Source of the DNA: Epiperipatus broadwayi
Taxonomy: Eukaryota; Onychophora; Udeonychophora; Euonychophora; Peripatidae
Direction: 5' to 3'
Assembly: GCA_028023455.1 (NCBI GenBank)
Contig: JAQFVV010000349.1
Coordinates: forward strand, 157,501-221,500
DNA: 64,000 nt
Shown piece by piece: positions 23,161 through 34,356 of the stretch. The first letter of the stretch is position 1, and every line of letters begins with the position of its first letter. Made by a program: the position numbers and the translations under genes. The notes under the pieces are model-generated. The model was not told the origin of the DNA and ran no database searches. It saw only the letters and a list, made by a program, of their open reading frames with translations.

Positions 23161-23865
23161 AATACTCTTATTTTTTAACTATAAATCAGAAAGTATACAT
23201 AAAAAAAAAAAAAAACAATAGTATAGTAAAAGGAAAAAAACTAAAATTCTCATAAATACTAAAACACACTTTTTATGATTCATTGATGTCCATATGTGCC
23301 AACATAATAAATGTTAAGATTACATTGTTTTTAATTGATTATTCAATTCATAAAGGGAAAAGGAATAAAAGATTTTTTTAGATTGATATATTTATGGAGA
23401 TATAAACCACATGATGACAGCCAAAGTTGTGTAAGATCTAAATATAGGTGAAGAGAATTGGCACAGGATTTTAACTAGATTGATATTTTTATATTTCTAG
23501 AATTTTAATGAACTCCATTCAACAGATGAATATAATCCTGTTTTTAAGAGTAAATTAATAATAATCATTTTTAAAAATTTTCAAATTATTTAGATAATAA
23601 ATCTAATTTTGCACAAAACTAGATGTTCACAAATATGAATTACGTGATAACAACACACACTTATTAATATACTTGATTCTCATTGTATAATCAATGTAAA
23701 TGATAAGCTTTCCATATGCTAACTAAATCAATGCATTGCCCCCAGAATTACAGTGAAATGAAAATCAGGTCCATTTGTGTTCCCCTATAATTCTTGGTAA
23801 TAAAATGAATTGATTTAGCCAATGCTTAAAAAGTTTATTATGACCAATGAAGTTGTTATGTACAT

Positions 23866-24034
23866 GCAAAACTCTCCATACAGTAGTCCCACTTAATGCA
23901 CACCAGAGTAATCAATCTTCTTGCATCCTTTGATTACTCTGGCTTGCACTGAGTGGCATTACTCTATGGAGAGTTTTGCCTGTTTTTAACAGCTTAAGCA
24001 AGCATAAGAAATGGTGATAATGTGGCATTTAATG
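23866..24034. repeat. FB-A copy 3 (short palindrome plus tail)
   Basis: Inverted arms (CTCTCCATACAGTAGTCCCA / GTGGCATTACTCTATGGAGA) with a very short centre are followed by the one-sided tail TTAACAGCTTAAGCAAGCAT and GAAATGGTGATAATGTGGCA. Confidence 0.8.
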
Positions 24035-24214
24035 ATTTAATACCAATCCTGCCTAATAGGGTAGTGATGACTATGGTTATTAAAGAACCAAAAACACCAA
24101 AATATATGGGTACTGAACTGAGTTCAGACCTGTGTGATTATGTAAGCTAATGAGCTTGGATTGAAAATATTATGTTTTCAAATTTTGGACTTATAGTTTT
24201 ATATTAAGTAGAGA

Positions 24215-24475
24215 TAAAAGGTGGATGCTGGAAGGTTGCATTAGATCCAAAGATCTAGGTTCAGTGCTCTCAGATCCAAGGCTCCTCACTGATGAAAACC
24301 ACAAGCTAGAAACTAGTCTGAGGATGTTGGATGAATAGGTACTAGATAGGGATTTTATGCACAAACCTTGCATCCATTGATTACTCTGGTTTGCACTGAG
24401 TGGCACTGTTGTATGGAGAGTTTTGCCTGTTTTTAACAGCTTGAGTGAGCATGAGAAATGGTGATCATGTGATGT
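24215..24475. repeat. FB-A copy 4 (one arm plus tail)
   Basis: It contains the inner part of the family (GTGCTCTCAGATCCAAGGCT, CTCACTGATGAA, GAAACTAGTCTGAGGAT), one outer arm (CCATTGATTACTCTGG, GTATGGAGAGTTTTGCC) and the tail ending GATCATGTGATG. The other arm is absent. Confidence 0.8.
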
Positions 24476-24795
24476 GAAGTTGTCACTTACAAATATATTA
24501 TTCTGTTATTTGTTTATAAAGATGTTACAGTGAAATGATCTTGAGTAGTTAAAGAATTAGATATATGGAATAAGCTTTGTTTACATTTGAATTTGATTGG
24601 ATACTCATTAATATCAGTTATCAGGTTTGTTTTCTTTATAAGAACTGGAAGCACAAGTAAAATTGGAATCATTTTTTATAAAAAAAAAAAAAAAGGTAAA
24701 TATGATAATAAAGGGAAGCTAACAAATGGAAAATTTATCATTTTCTTGTGATTGCATATTGTTAGCACATGGTTGATTAATATTTACATATATAG

Positions 24796-24883
24796 ATATG
24801 TAATTAGAGAGAAAAAGGCTTTATACAAATATTTAAAGCACATGCAGAGGAAGGTTAAAACCTTTCTCTCTCTAATTACATAT
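24796..24883. repeat. 88-bp hairpin
   Basis: The arms ATATGTAATTAGAGAG and CTCTCTAATTACATAT (outer 16 bp exact, continuing with AAA/TTT and GG/CC) surround about 45 bp. The family is unknown. Confidence 0.75.
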
Positions 24884-25803
24884 TTCCTATGTGCTTGATA
24901 AAGAATTAAAATATTATATAGAAATATGGGTTACAAACATGTGTCTATGGTATATATATGTGTAGATGATTTTTCTCCATAATGTTGTCTTTATAAAATT
25001 TTAAATAATCTTAAACAAAAAAGAAATATATAAATAAAAATTTATTTAATACATCAAATCAGGCTTTTGTTCCTTATTGGAATCTTATCAAGATGTTGTC
25101 TTTTTTACAAACATGTGACCAATTACTCCATAGCAACTTCACTCAGTGTGCATTATTTATATTATACTATAATAAATATATTAATAGAAAAATAAGTACA
25201 TATATATGAGTAAATTTAGAAACTTAAAATCAAATTTTTTTCCTTTAAATTTACAAAACAATCGCCAAAAATAATATTTAACATACTTTATTATCTGAAA
25301 AATTACAAGGTAAGAAAATGTTATGAAATTTTGTCTATTCAAGAGAATTGAAACAAATATATAAACATGATTAAAAGTCCAGCACAAGTAGAGGGGGGTG
25401 GTGGACATTGTTGGATTATTGGAAACTTTAATGTTATAATTAAAATATTATTTTTGGAGATTGTTTTGTAAATTTGAAAAAAAAAAATTGGATTGTAATA
25501 AGTTTCTAAATTATTCATTTATATATATATGCATTTTTTCATTTATGATTATTATAGTAAAATATAAATAAGTTTTCTAGGTGTAGTTGGTTACATGTTT
25601 TTAAAAAAAGGAAACATCTTGATAAAGTTTCAATAAGTAAGGAAAGCTTGGTCTGATGCATTAAATAAATTTTTATTTATTTATTTTTAGTTGTCTATTA
25701 CAATTTTACTTAAGTTTGATTATTTTAAATATCTGTTTTTAGGCAAAGAAAAGTAAAGTTTTATAATTTTTTTGTTTATAAATATATATATATGTATAAA
25801 CTT

Positions 25804-26011
25804 CAAATGATCACCATCTCTTATACTAGCACATAATTGTTATTAAACAAGGCAAAACTCTCTATACAGTAGTGTCTCCCTGTGCCAACCAGAGTAATCA
25901 ATGGATGCCAGAAAGCTTGTGCATAAAAGCCCTATGCACAAACCTTCTGGCATCCATTGATTACTCTGGTTGGCACAAAGTGGCACTACTGTATGGATAG
26001 TTGTGCCTTGT
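25804..26011. repeat. FB-A copy 5 (palindromic, perfect 13-bp TSD)
   Basis: It carries a tail (ATGATCACCATCTCTTATAC) on the left, then two inverted arms joined by a centre of about 20 bp. It is flanked by TATGTATAAACTT at 25791-25803 and again at 26012-26024, an exact 13-bp target-site duplication. Confidence 0.9.
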
Positions 26012-27819
26012 TATGTATAAACTTGTTCATAAATTTCGTAGATATAACTATTATAATATATTTGTTAACTATAATCCTGAAAATGACTGCTTGATAATTG
26101 GAAATTATTAAAAAACAACAATAAGTGTAAAAGAAAGTAAAGGTACAATATTTTATTAAAAGAAAAATCTTCATATAATATGTGATTTTAAAAAATTTCC
26201 TAGTGTAAATGAGTTGGACTTAAAGGTAGCCCTATTTTATGAAATCCTTGAGCTTTTTCTTTTAATCAAAAAATAAAATAAGTTTAGCTCTTTGCTACAT
26301 TTTATGTTTCCAGAAGTCTTTGAAAATATGAATTTTAAATCTTGACATTATTTTTTCACTTTAATAAACTTTATGTGTGTGTACACATATATGTAAAGAT
26401 AAAAAAAAACATTGCTATAAAAATGTTGGTGGATGTTCATAGTTAGCTCATTCATAGCAGTAATCATATTCACGTTAAAAGTCTGTACATATTTTAATTA
26501 AAGTATGGTATTAATTATATAACATTTAATGCATCATATAAAATTGTAATTTGACAGTCATCTTAAACAACTTTCTGGGATACTATATAATATATTAAAA
26601 TAAAATCCACAATAATCAGTAAAAAAAAACATTTTGTAATTATAATGAAATGTTCATAATATATATATATAAATAAGAATAAATTATAATAAATGTATAT
26701 ATCATAGATAATATGTAATAAAAGACATTCTACAAGAGTATGTAGAAAATTATTAAATATTACAGTAATAAATTTAAAACAATATTTATTATTTTGCTAA
26801 GCCAGGCTTTTGATATGATGTGTTATCTACATAATGTTGTAGAATTTATTTTATTATATAATATATATAAAATAAAATGTGTTATGGAATAAATATTGTA
26901 ATAAATATAATGAAAATATAACCATAATAGAATATTTCATATAAAAAAAAACTATAATAAGCTACAGAAATACTTTCAGTTAATTTCTTAACCTTTTTCA
27001 TCTGCATAAGATGGTAAGTCTTAGATCTCTTTTATTTTGCAGTGAAAAATCACATCATGATGAAAGTGAAAAATCACAAAATACAGAAATATTTACAAAA
27101 GAATTGATAGAAATTTGTTATAATGTTAAACAATTTATTGCATTTTAAGTCAATTTAAAAAGAATTATATTACTTTTAAGGAGCTGAAAATTAATGATAA
27201 AAAATAGATTTCTATTCCACATGTTTCAAATGCTAAAGTTAATTTTTTTAAAAAAAATTTTATCTATAAAGATTTATTAAATGGTACATTTTGTGTTCCA
27301 CATAGTGTTGATAGAATGATAAATAATTAAAAATATGTACTTTTCAAATAAAAAAATAATATTATTTATCAAATTTTATGTAAGTGCATAGCTTTATATA
27401 AAGGTAAATCCAGATATAGTCTTGAGAAAATATTAAAAGAGCATCAGTTGTTATATAATCATTTAAAAATAAGAGTAATAATGATTTAATAACAGTTTCT
27501 ATTTTCTTTGATCATTAAAAAATGTGAGTTTATTTTCAATTTTGAAAATGCTAAGATTTTTCATGAGGAGAGAAATCATAATAAAAGAAAAATTAAAGAG
27601 ACAATTTTTACAACTAGAAATAGGATATTTGTAAATAATTCACAATGTGCTAACATTAAAGTTCATGAATCTTGGGATATGAATTAATGATGTTTACTTC
27701 TGCTGCTGTATTTAAATTTAAATGGTTTTCAATTGAAGAAGGTTAAGAAATTGACTGAAAGTACTTCTGTGGTTCATTATAGTTTTTTATTTAGTTATGA
27801 AATATATTATCATCAGTTA
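26012..27819. other. ACE intron stretch without recognised genes
   Basis: This is very AT-rich. Short microsatellite-like TATA stretches occur. I see no coding or repeat homology. Confidence 0.4.
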
Positions 27820-27952
27820 TTCAATAAATAGGGAAGCTCCACTATATAAGAAAGATTAAACAATTGTAACTATTTTACATAGCATTACTTTTAATCAAGT
27901 CGGTCATATTCATAGTGCAAACAGGTATAGTGAACCTTCCCTATTTATTGAA
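27820..27952. repeat. small inverted-repeat element FB-F copy 1
   Basis: Terminal arms TTCAATAAATAGGGAAG and CTTCCCTATTTATTGAA (17 bp exact, then TCCACTAT/ATAGTGAA) enclose about 85 bp. A related pair of arms occurs at 62249-62344. Confidence 0.7.
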
Positions 27953-28024
27953 TTTCAAATAAATAAAACCTGTTGATTTACATATCAATTATGGTTTATT
28001 ATTTTATCACAATATATATATATA

Positions 28025-28408
28025 TCACTAGATGGAGCTTACCAAAAGCTCTAATCAAGCTTTATTTTATAAATGCCAAAAGAAAAATAATTCAAAATCT
28101 CTATCGGAAAGTCCCTATCTCCAGACCAATTGTTTTTGAGCTTATGGCTCACCTTAGTGGAGCACTGGGACTGTCCCAGAATTCCACTGAGGTGAGCCAT
28201 AAGCTTGAAAAGTCCCTATCTCCAGACCAATTGGTTTTGAGCTTATGGCTCACCTCAGTGACTCCCAGAGCTCCACTGAGGTGAGCCATAAGCTCAAAAA
28301 CAATTGGTCTGAAGATAGGGACTTTCCAATAGAGATTTTGAATTCTTTCTTTTTCAGCACTTATAAAATAAAGCTTGATTAGCACTATTGGTAAGCTCCA
28401 TCTAGTGA
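28025..28408. repeat. palindromic element FB-D with triplicated core
   Basis: The outer ends TCACTAGATGGAGCTTACCA and TGGTAAGCTCCATCTAGTGA are exact inverted repeats, and the arms extend inward about 110 bp (AAGCTTTATTTTATAA, CTCTAT-GGAAAGTCCCTAT). The centre has three copies of a block TCCCTATCTCCAGACCAATT + GAGCTTATGGCTCACCT, two direct and one inverted. Overlapping open frames on both strands are by-products of the palindrome. Confidence 0.85.
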
Positions 28409-28516
28409 TTATTTAAATGCAAGCTTAAAAGCAAATTACAAAATTTATGACTTGTTTTATTAATTATATATAGTTAAGATTTTACTTCATTAATGCTTAA
28501 ATAAATTAATATATAT

Positions 28517-28816
28517 ATATGTGCTTTGCACACAGGTAATGAAGCTATTAATAAATTGTCATGAAATTATCAAAAAAAATTTTTACTGCCAAGCGCTTTC
28601 GGGACAGTCTACAGTCCCATATTCATGGTGAGTTATTCTGTTAATAACTGTAAAAATATGCAAATTTTATGCAAACTTATGTGCAGATGTTACGTGGACC
28701 ATTTACGAGATAGGGAATAGCAGGCCTCTCTTCTGTTGATTGCCGATGGGTCAGCCGCAATCAAGTAAACTTCCCTAACTTTACGTTTGGTGTCATTACC
28801 TGTGCGCAGAGCACAT
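28517..28816. mobile_element. short TIR element (about 300 bp)
   Basis: The left end ATATGTGCTTTGCACACAGG + TAATGA and the right end TCATTACC + TGTGCGCAGAGCACATAT are inverted repeats of about 25 bp with two mismatches. They sit in TA-repeat flanks, as expected for a TA-targeting non-autonomous DNA transposon. The interior (CCAAGCGCTTTCGGGACAG, TAAACTTCCCTAAC) has no ORF. It ends 65 bp before the exon at 28881. Confidence 0.7.
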
Positions 28817-28880
28817 ATATATATTCATTTAATTATATATATATGTGTGTGTATGTGTTTATTCATCATAATAATTTTAG

Positions 28881-29012
28881 ATATTTTGTGAGCTTTATAA
28901 ACCAGTTCCAGTTCCACCAAGCATTATGTAAAGAGGCAGGAGAAATTGGAGTAGGCAAGCAAATACATCACTGTGACTTCTACAATAATATAAAAGCTGG
29001 GAAATTGTTGGG
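28881..29012 (+). CDS. ACE: ACE-like peptidase M2, exon 4 of window
   Basis: This 132-nt exon completes the split Arg and encodes [36 protein letters not shown] and IKAGKLLG. It includes the active-site Tyr of the YIRYF block. Its two Cys (ALC and HHC) match the conserved pair that forms the last disulfide of the ACE domain. The acceptor is ATAATTTTAG ending at 28880 and the donor is GTAAAT at 29013. It is preceded within 70 bp by a TIR-bearing insertion and an AT microsatellite. Splice phases 2/2 fit both neighbours. Confidence 0.97.
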
Positions 29013-29875
29013 GTAAATATATTAAATTCAATTATTTAAATTAATATTTATTAGTCAATGTCATGTTTTGTTTGCAGGATTTTTTTTAATCTAATAATTT
29101 TTTAAATTGCTTTACTTTACTGAAAAATTGTTTGCTTTTAAAAGTTTTAACATCCTCAAATAGTGTATTAAGATTTTCAATCTAAAGTAAAATCACTACC
29201 TTAAATAGCTGATTTCATGATGATTATGTTTTCAAAATCTTTTTTTTGAAGTGAGAATTGATGGAAAAGTCACTAGTTTTTGCTAACTATGAGTTGGAAA
29301 GAATTTGAGTTTTCTTATTCTCCTGCTAAGATTTGAACTAGTATTATATTGATCTTTGAAGTAGATATAAAGTGTGTAGTTTATATATTTTATCATGAAA
29401 GATAAAGTATAACTAAAAGCTAGTTATTAGACACATCTTAGATAAAGAAAAAAAGTAAAGTATGAAGATCTCAGATTTAGTAACTTAAAAGTCAATATAA
29501 AATGCTTTATTTCTTTTACACAAAGATTCCATATTTATTTGTATTATATTGTAACGTTTATTTATATACATTGCAAATATATTGGCATTTGGTAAAAGCT
29601 AAAAAAAAAAAAAAGTAAATTTAGATTATTATTTTTTTGACTATAATTTTTTTAAAAAAAAAAAAACGTACAATGAAAGTTAAATGTTTCTTTCGTATTT
29701 TTTTTTACGTAATTGGAAATAAAAGTAGAATTGGAGAGAACAAAAGAATTCCAAAAGCAAGTAAAAAGATAAGCTAAAAGAAAAATATTTTAGCTAATTA
29801 AACATGGCCAAAAAACTTGATAAAAAAATGAGAACTTAGTAATTGAAAAATGATAAAGACTGTATAAGATTATAA
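29013..29875. other. ACE intron stretch without recognised genes
   Basis: This is AT-rich with A and T runs, and nothing specific is visible. Confidence 0.4.
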
Positions 29876-29879
29876 ACAC

Positions 29880-30740
29880 AAAACGCCATGATATTAGCAT
29901 GCGCAGAAGTCCGAAAACTGGACCTCTAGTATAAAAAGGAGAGATTCGGTTGGAGGAATGTCTTGGTTTAGCTGATATTCTTTTGGTTGGTTTTGGATTA
30001 AAGAATCCAGACCACTCTACAATGAAAAAGTTATTCATACAAGAGTAGACCGGAGCTTTAGCTGACATCATTACCGATGGACACCAGAGAAGCTTACACG
30101 ACTAGCCTATGGAACCAGCACCAAGGTCAACTAATAATCAAAGGCCGTGAGCTCAATTCAACCCCGAAAAACTATGCATAGTTATCTACAACCTTCGTGA
30201 ATTCACAAAACTTACCGGTAAGTTAAGACTACTTATTACTGATTGTGACAAAATTAAGCGTTTGCAAACAAGTCTTAAAATAATCCCGATAGAGACTTTC
30301 ATTTTTTCTGTACAAGAGACTTTTGTTTATACCAGAACTTTTTAATTAATTATTTTATTTTATTGATTGCGTCATATTTGAATTAATATGTGTTCTCTCT
30401 AATTTACTTGATTAGGAATTCTCGTTTTAACTTAAACAGATTTTTAATCTGTTATAATAAAAAAAAATATTTCTAATATCAATTTTCATTTGTTTGTTAT
30501 TAATAAATCATTATTTTTTATTATTAAATTTATTATTAGTTTAATAAGATTTAAAACATAATTTACCTTTGCCAATATGTTTCAATAAGCCCAGGAATAA
30601 TAATCTTAAAAAAAAAAATTCTCGTTACGGTATGATATAATACCGGTTAAGTTAAAAGTATTTTCTTTTTTTATTTGCGAGACGTGCTGGTGACAGATTT
30701 CAGCAGTCTTTTTAGAATAAAAGGACCTGGCGCCCATATG
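29880..30740 (+). mobile_element. possible LTR followed by primer-binding-site-like sequence
   Basis: A GC-richer segment has a promoter-like TAGTATAAAAAGGAGAG near 29928 and then a non-coding leader. About 800 bp on, CCTGGCGCCC at 30726-30735 resembles the TGGCGCC start of many retroelement primer-binding sites. No gag or pol reading frame follows and no second LTR was seen. The minus-strand open frame 29790-30071 has no recognisable domain. Confidence 0.3.
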
Positions 30741-31019
30741 GAACAAATTAAAAGCTGATTTTGTCAATAGCATAATTCTCGACAATTAATAGGCCGAGTT
30801 TGATCAGGAAATATAGTTATGTTTTTTAGAAATAGAAATACAACTTTCTTCTTTTCGACATAACTTGATCAACTCGCGTGCAGTTTATATTAGCGTGTAG
30901 AGGCCTAGCAAAATGGAAAACGTTATAATATGTTAAAATTTATAAAGATAAGTGTTATATTTTATCTGTTTTAAAAATTTATTCATATGAATCAACCGAT
31001 TTTATACATATATATATAT

Positions 31020-33610
31020 ATATATAATCATTAAAATTAGCCATCACTTAGACAATCTCAATATCAATAACTAACAACAATCTTAACATGTTTGTCAATG
31101 CAACCTTTTAACAATAGATATATGTAAAAAACAACACCCATCTAAATATCAACAAAAAAATTAGTAGTATGTGATGTCATAATTTTTTATATATTTTCCA
31201 AATAACATATATATTCTAATATATATTGAGACATGGCATAAACAACATAGTAGTGGGTGTGCACATATATGTATAAAGTTGAAAGGAAGAATAGAAATAA
31301 GGACAAAATTTTTGTAGATATTTATTATATAATATTGGAATAAAATGTTATGAGTTAAATAATAATTTTGAATTAAAAAAAATATTATAAATTAAACATT
31401 TAAAAAGGTCTATTTAATATTTTACTCTGATTTTGAAAATTAAAACAAGTATGTTTTTATGTTACAATAGATATACTGATAATTATAAAATTCCACTATC
31501 TATTTTAATTAGATTAAAAAAATTTTTAATTAAATCTTGTATAACATTTTGATAAAAAAAATCCTACAAAAATGTTATTGAAAGGATTAAGAAATAATTT
31601 TAAATAAAAATTTGAGGTTTAATTAAGGTGAATAAAAAAAAGAGTAATTAATTTTTTTAATCAAGATAAAAAAAGCTTACTTTTAGTTATTATATTTTTT
31701 AAATTCCACCCCAGACTTCAGAAAAAAGATTAGTTTACTTTAGCATTATTATGAAGATATAACTTAAGGTTCATATGAAAGCAAGGTCCTGCTTCCCACT
31801 TTTATGTAGTTCATAGCCCACATATATTGTGTATTAGATGGAATGCCTGAAGTCTACTAAATTATAAAGATTGAATAGAGCTTATAAATGCATACAGTTA
31901 CCTGATATATAATACCTTTCTTGAAAATGTTGATGGGATGTTATACTATTCTATTATGGACATGATTATAATGGACCAGCTTACCAAAAGAGTGGAGTGC
32001 TAATCAAATGACTGAAATAATTACTATGATATGATTTTATACATATTCTGATTAATTTATATGCAAAGAAGCATAATCATATAATTACTGCCAAATGTAT
32101 ATATAGAAAATCTCTAATTAATAAATGTTAAAAGTAAATAAGTTTTGTTTGAATTATATATCTAAAACAGAGGATTGATTCTACCTTTTGAAATTAAAAA
32201 AAGAAAAACTCCAAACATCTTTCTATATTGGAGAAAAGAACTTGCTAGCAATATTTTTAAAGATAGTTACAATTAAGAGTAATTTGAAAAAAAGAAAGGA
32301 AACTTTTATGAAGGATTGCCAGAGAAACAATATATATATTTAAAAAAAAAACAACTTTTACTTAAAATGCACTATTTGTTGAAGATAAAAGTAATACATA
32401 TATATGTGTGCAGCTTATGTATATTTTCAACATGGAATTAATTATATCTTGTAAAACTAGAATGATATTGATTTAAAGTTTATTTTTCTTATACATGCCA
32501 TGTGTACACACAAATTTGAATGGGTACCCATATATACTAAAATCAGTCATCAAACACATATATGTTAAAATTAATTATGTATTATAAAAGTGAAATTTTA
32601 TTATTGGTTTATAACTATTTGAAGATGTTTATTTAAAATTATTATACAGCACATCTGAGCACTTATACCTAGGTGTGATTTATGTAATCCTATTGAGATA
32701 TATGTAAATTACAATGTAATAGCATATTTTTTGTGTTATTCCAATCAAAATCAGGGTGTTGAATTTATAGTTACTCAACAGACTTTAATTTTATTGTTAT
32801 TAATAAATTTATATGTTATTAAGTTATTCCAATGAATTTATTTAATCCTAGACTAGATATAAAACATTATATGTTAGTATTATCTCTTATTCACAGGAAT
32901 AGTTATAGAGCTCTTGCTCACTGGTGTTTATATTTGGTGTTATGGACAGCGATGATTTCATTACCTCTCTAATGCTAAGTGGTACAAAGGTATATTCTTT
33001 AAAGTCCTCCCACTAAATTTTATTTTAGTATTAATTAGAAGTTAAGTCTATAGTTGGCCAATGCACTAATGTTAGTAAGTGGTCAGATGGCATATTGATG
33101 ATGATCAGCATGTTTTAGTATCCCAGCATTATTTTCTAATTATTATATTCGTATGGATTAGCACTTCAGTTTGTGTATCCAAATTATTGTTTATATATTC
33201 TGCCCGAAACTTGGCAAGAGTTAAATAATTAGCCTAATCTATAGTAAACCATTTTCAAATCCAGTCACGAGGTTGACTGTTGATTTTGTTTTTTTTTTGA
33301 TCATTCATGATGATGAATAATTATTATTCTTGTCTGTAATATTGGGTGAACTTATAATTAGTTCTTTACTAATCTCTTATTCCTCATTCATTTTTCATTA
33401 TATTCATTTCATGTTTATTATTTGTATATTTAAATTTCCTTCATTAACTGGAATTGATATGCCATCACCCCAATGACTCCATACTGTTTAAAATGGTGCT
33501 CATGGGGCCTGATGATGATGAAGTACTGATGGTCATTACTACAAAATTTCCACTTAACTTGATCTCAAGTATAACCACATCTGAAAAGAAAAAGTAAGTA
33601 TTTTATATAG
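31020..33610 (+). repeat. long repeat copy 1 (family LR)
   Basis: First of four diverged copies of a repeat of about 2.5 kb. It starts with ACTTAGACAATCTCAATATC (shared with 39.98 kb), continues with TATAAAGTTGAAAGGAA at 31271 (shared with 34.4 kb) and GATTAGTTTACTTTAG, and ends with TGATGATGATCAGCATG and TTGGGTGAACTTATAATTAG (shared with 36.6-36.9 kb). It has no ORF. At 32790 it retains the empty site of the FB-C insertion found in copy 2. Confidence 0.8.
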
Positions 33611-34356
33611 AATTTATTTTAAACTTACTGTGAAATATATGACAAGAGTATTGATGATTATAAATTATAAAATAGTAGTTTTCACGTACATTTAAAAAGT
33701 TAATGTTTAGAGTTGAATAGAAAATCTATGATTTTGGAGATTAGATTGGGTGTTTGATTGTTGGAGTTTATTTGGCTGTACTTTCAATTTTGATGATGGA
33801 TAGAGGATTTTATCATTGGCTTGAGGATACAAAGTTTTTATGCAACTCTGAGGTGTGTTCTATTTCAGGCATTACTTCAACCTACTTTCTGATTTCCTAC
33901 TGTTTGTCATGGTGTAGTTAATGTAGTCTCGCCATGTTATCTAGCTTCTAAGTCTCCTAGAAAAGTATCAAGTAATATTTCTGTGAGTCCCAGTTTTTAG
34001 TCTCCAAGAATAAAAGCAAGGCATAATTCTTTATTTTCCAGCCCCTAAGACTCAAAGGAGGAGGGCTTTCAAAGCTTGTTTTAATTTTGGGTTGTGGTAG
34101 CTTATTGGTGATCATTGCTGCATTGTGTATATATAGTTCAGTGAGTGAATTCTTAATCTATCTCAGAATTGCAGATCACTATTCATTCTGTTAGCTGTCG
34201 GATGCCTATCAAATCTCTGAAAAAATTGATAAGTACATAGTTTGAGGTATAAACTTTGTGTTAATTATACATGTATATTATGTAAAATATTGTTAGGTTG
34301 GTGTTTCATTTCTTTTTTCCTTTTTTCAAGAGGAGGTATATGAAATGGTTGTGTCT

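Noticed and set aside
24191-24406. 71-codon minus-strand frame resembling the one at 21597-21812
   Set aside because: The shared peptide (SNQWM...SSxYSSNI) comes from the FB-A repeat in both places.
28149-28385. Two overlapping frames on opposite strands with shared peptides
   Set aside because: They arise because the FB-D element is palindromic.
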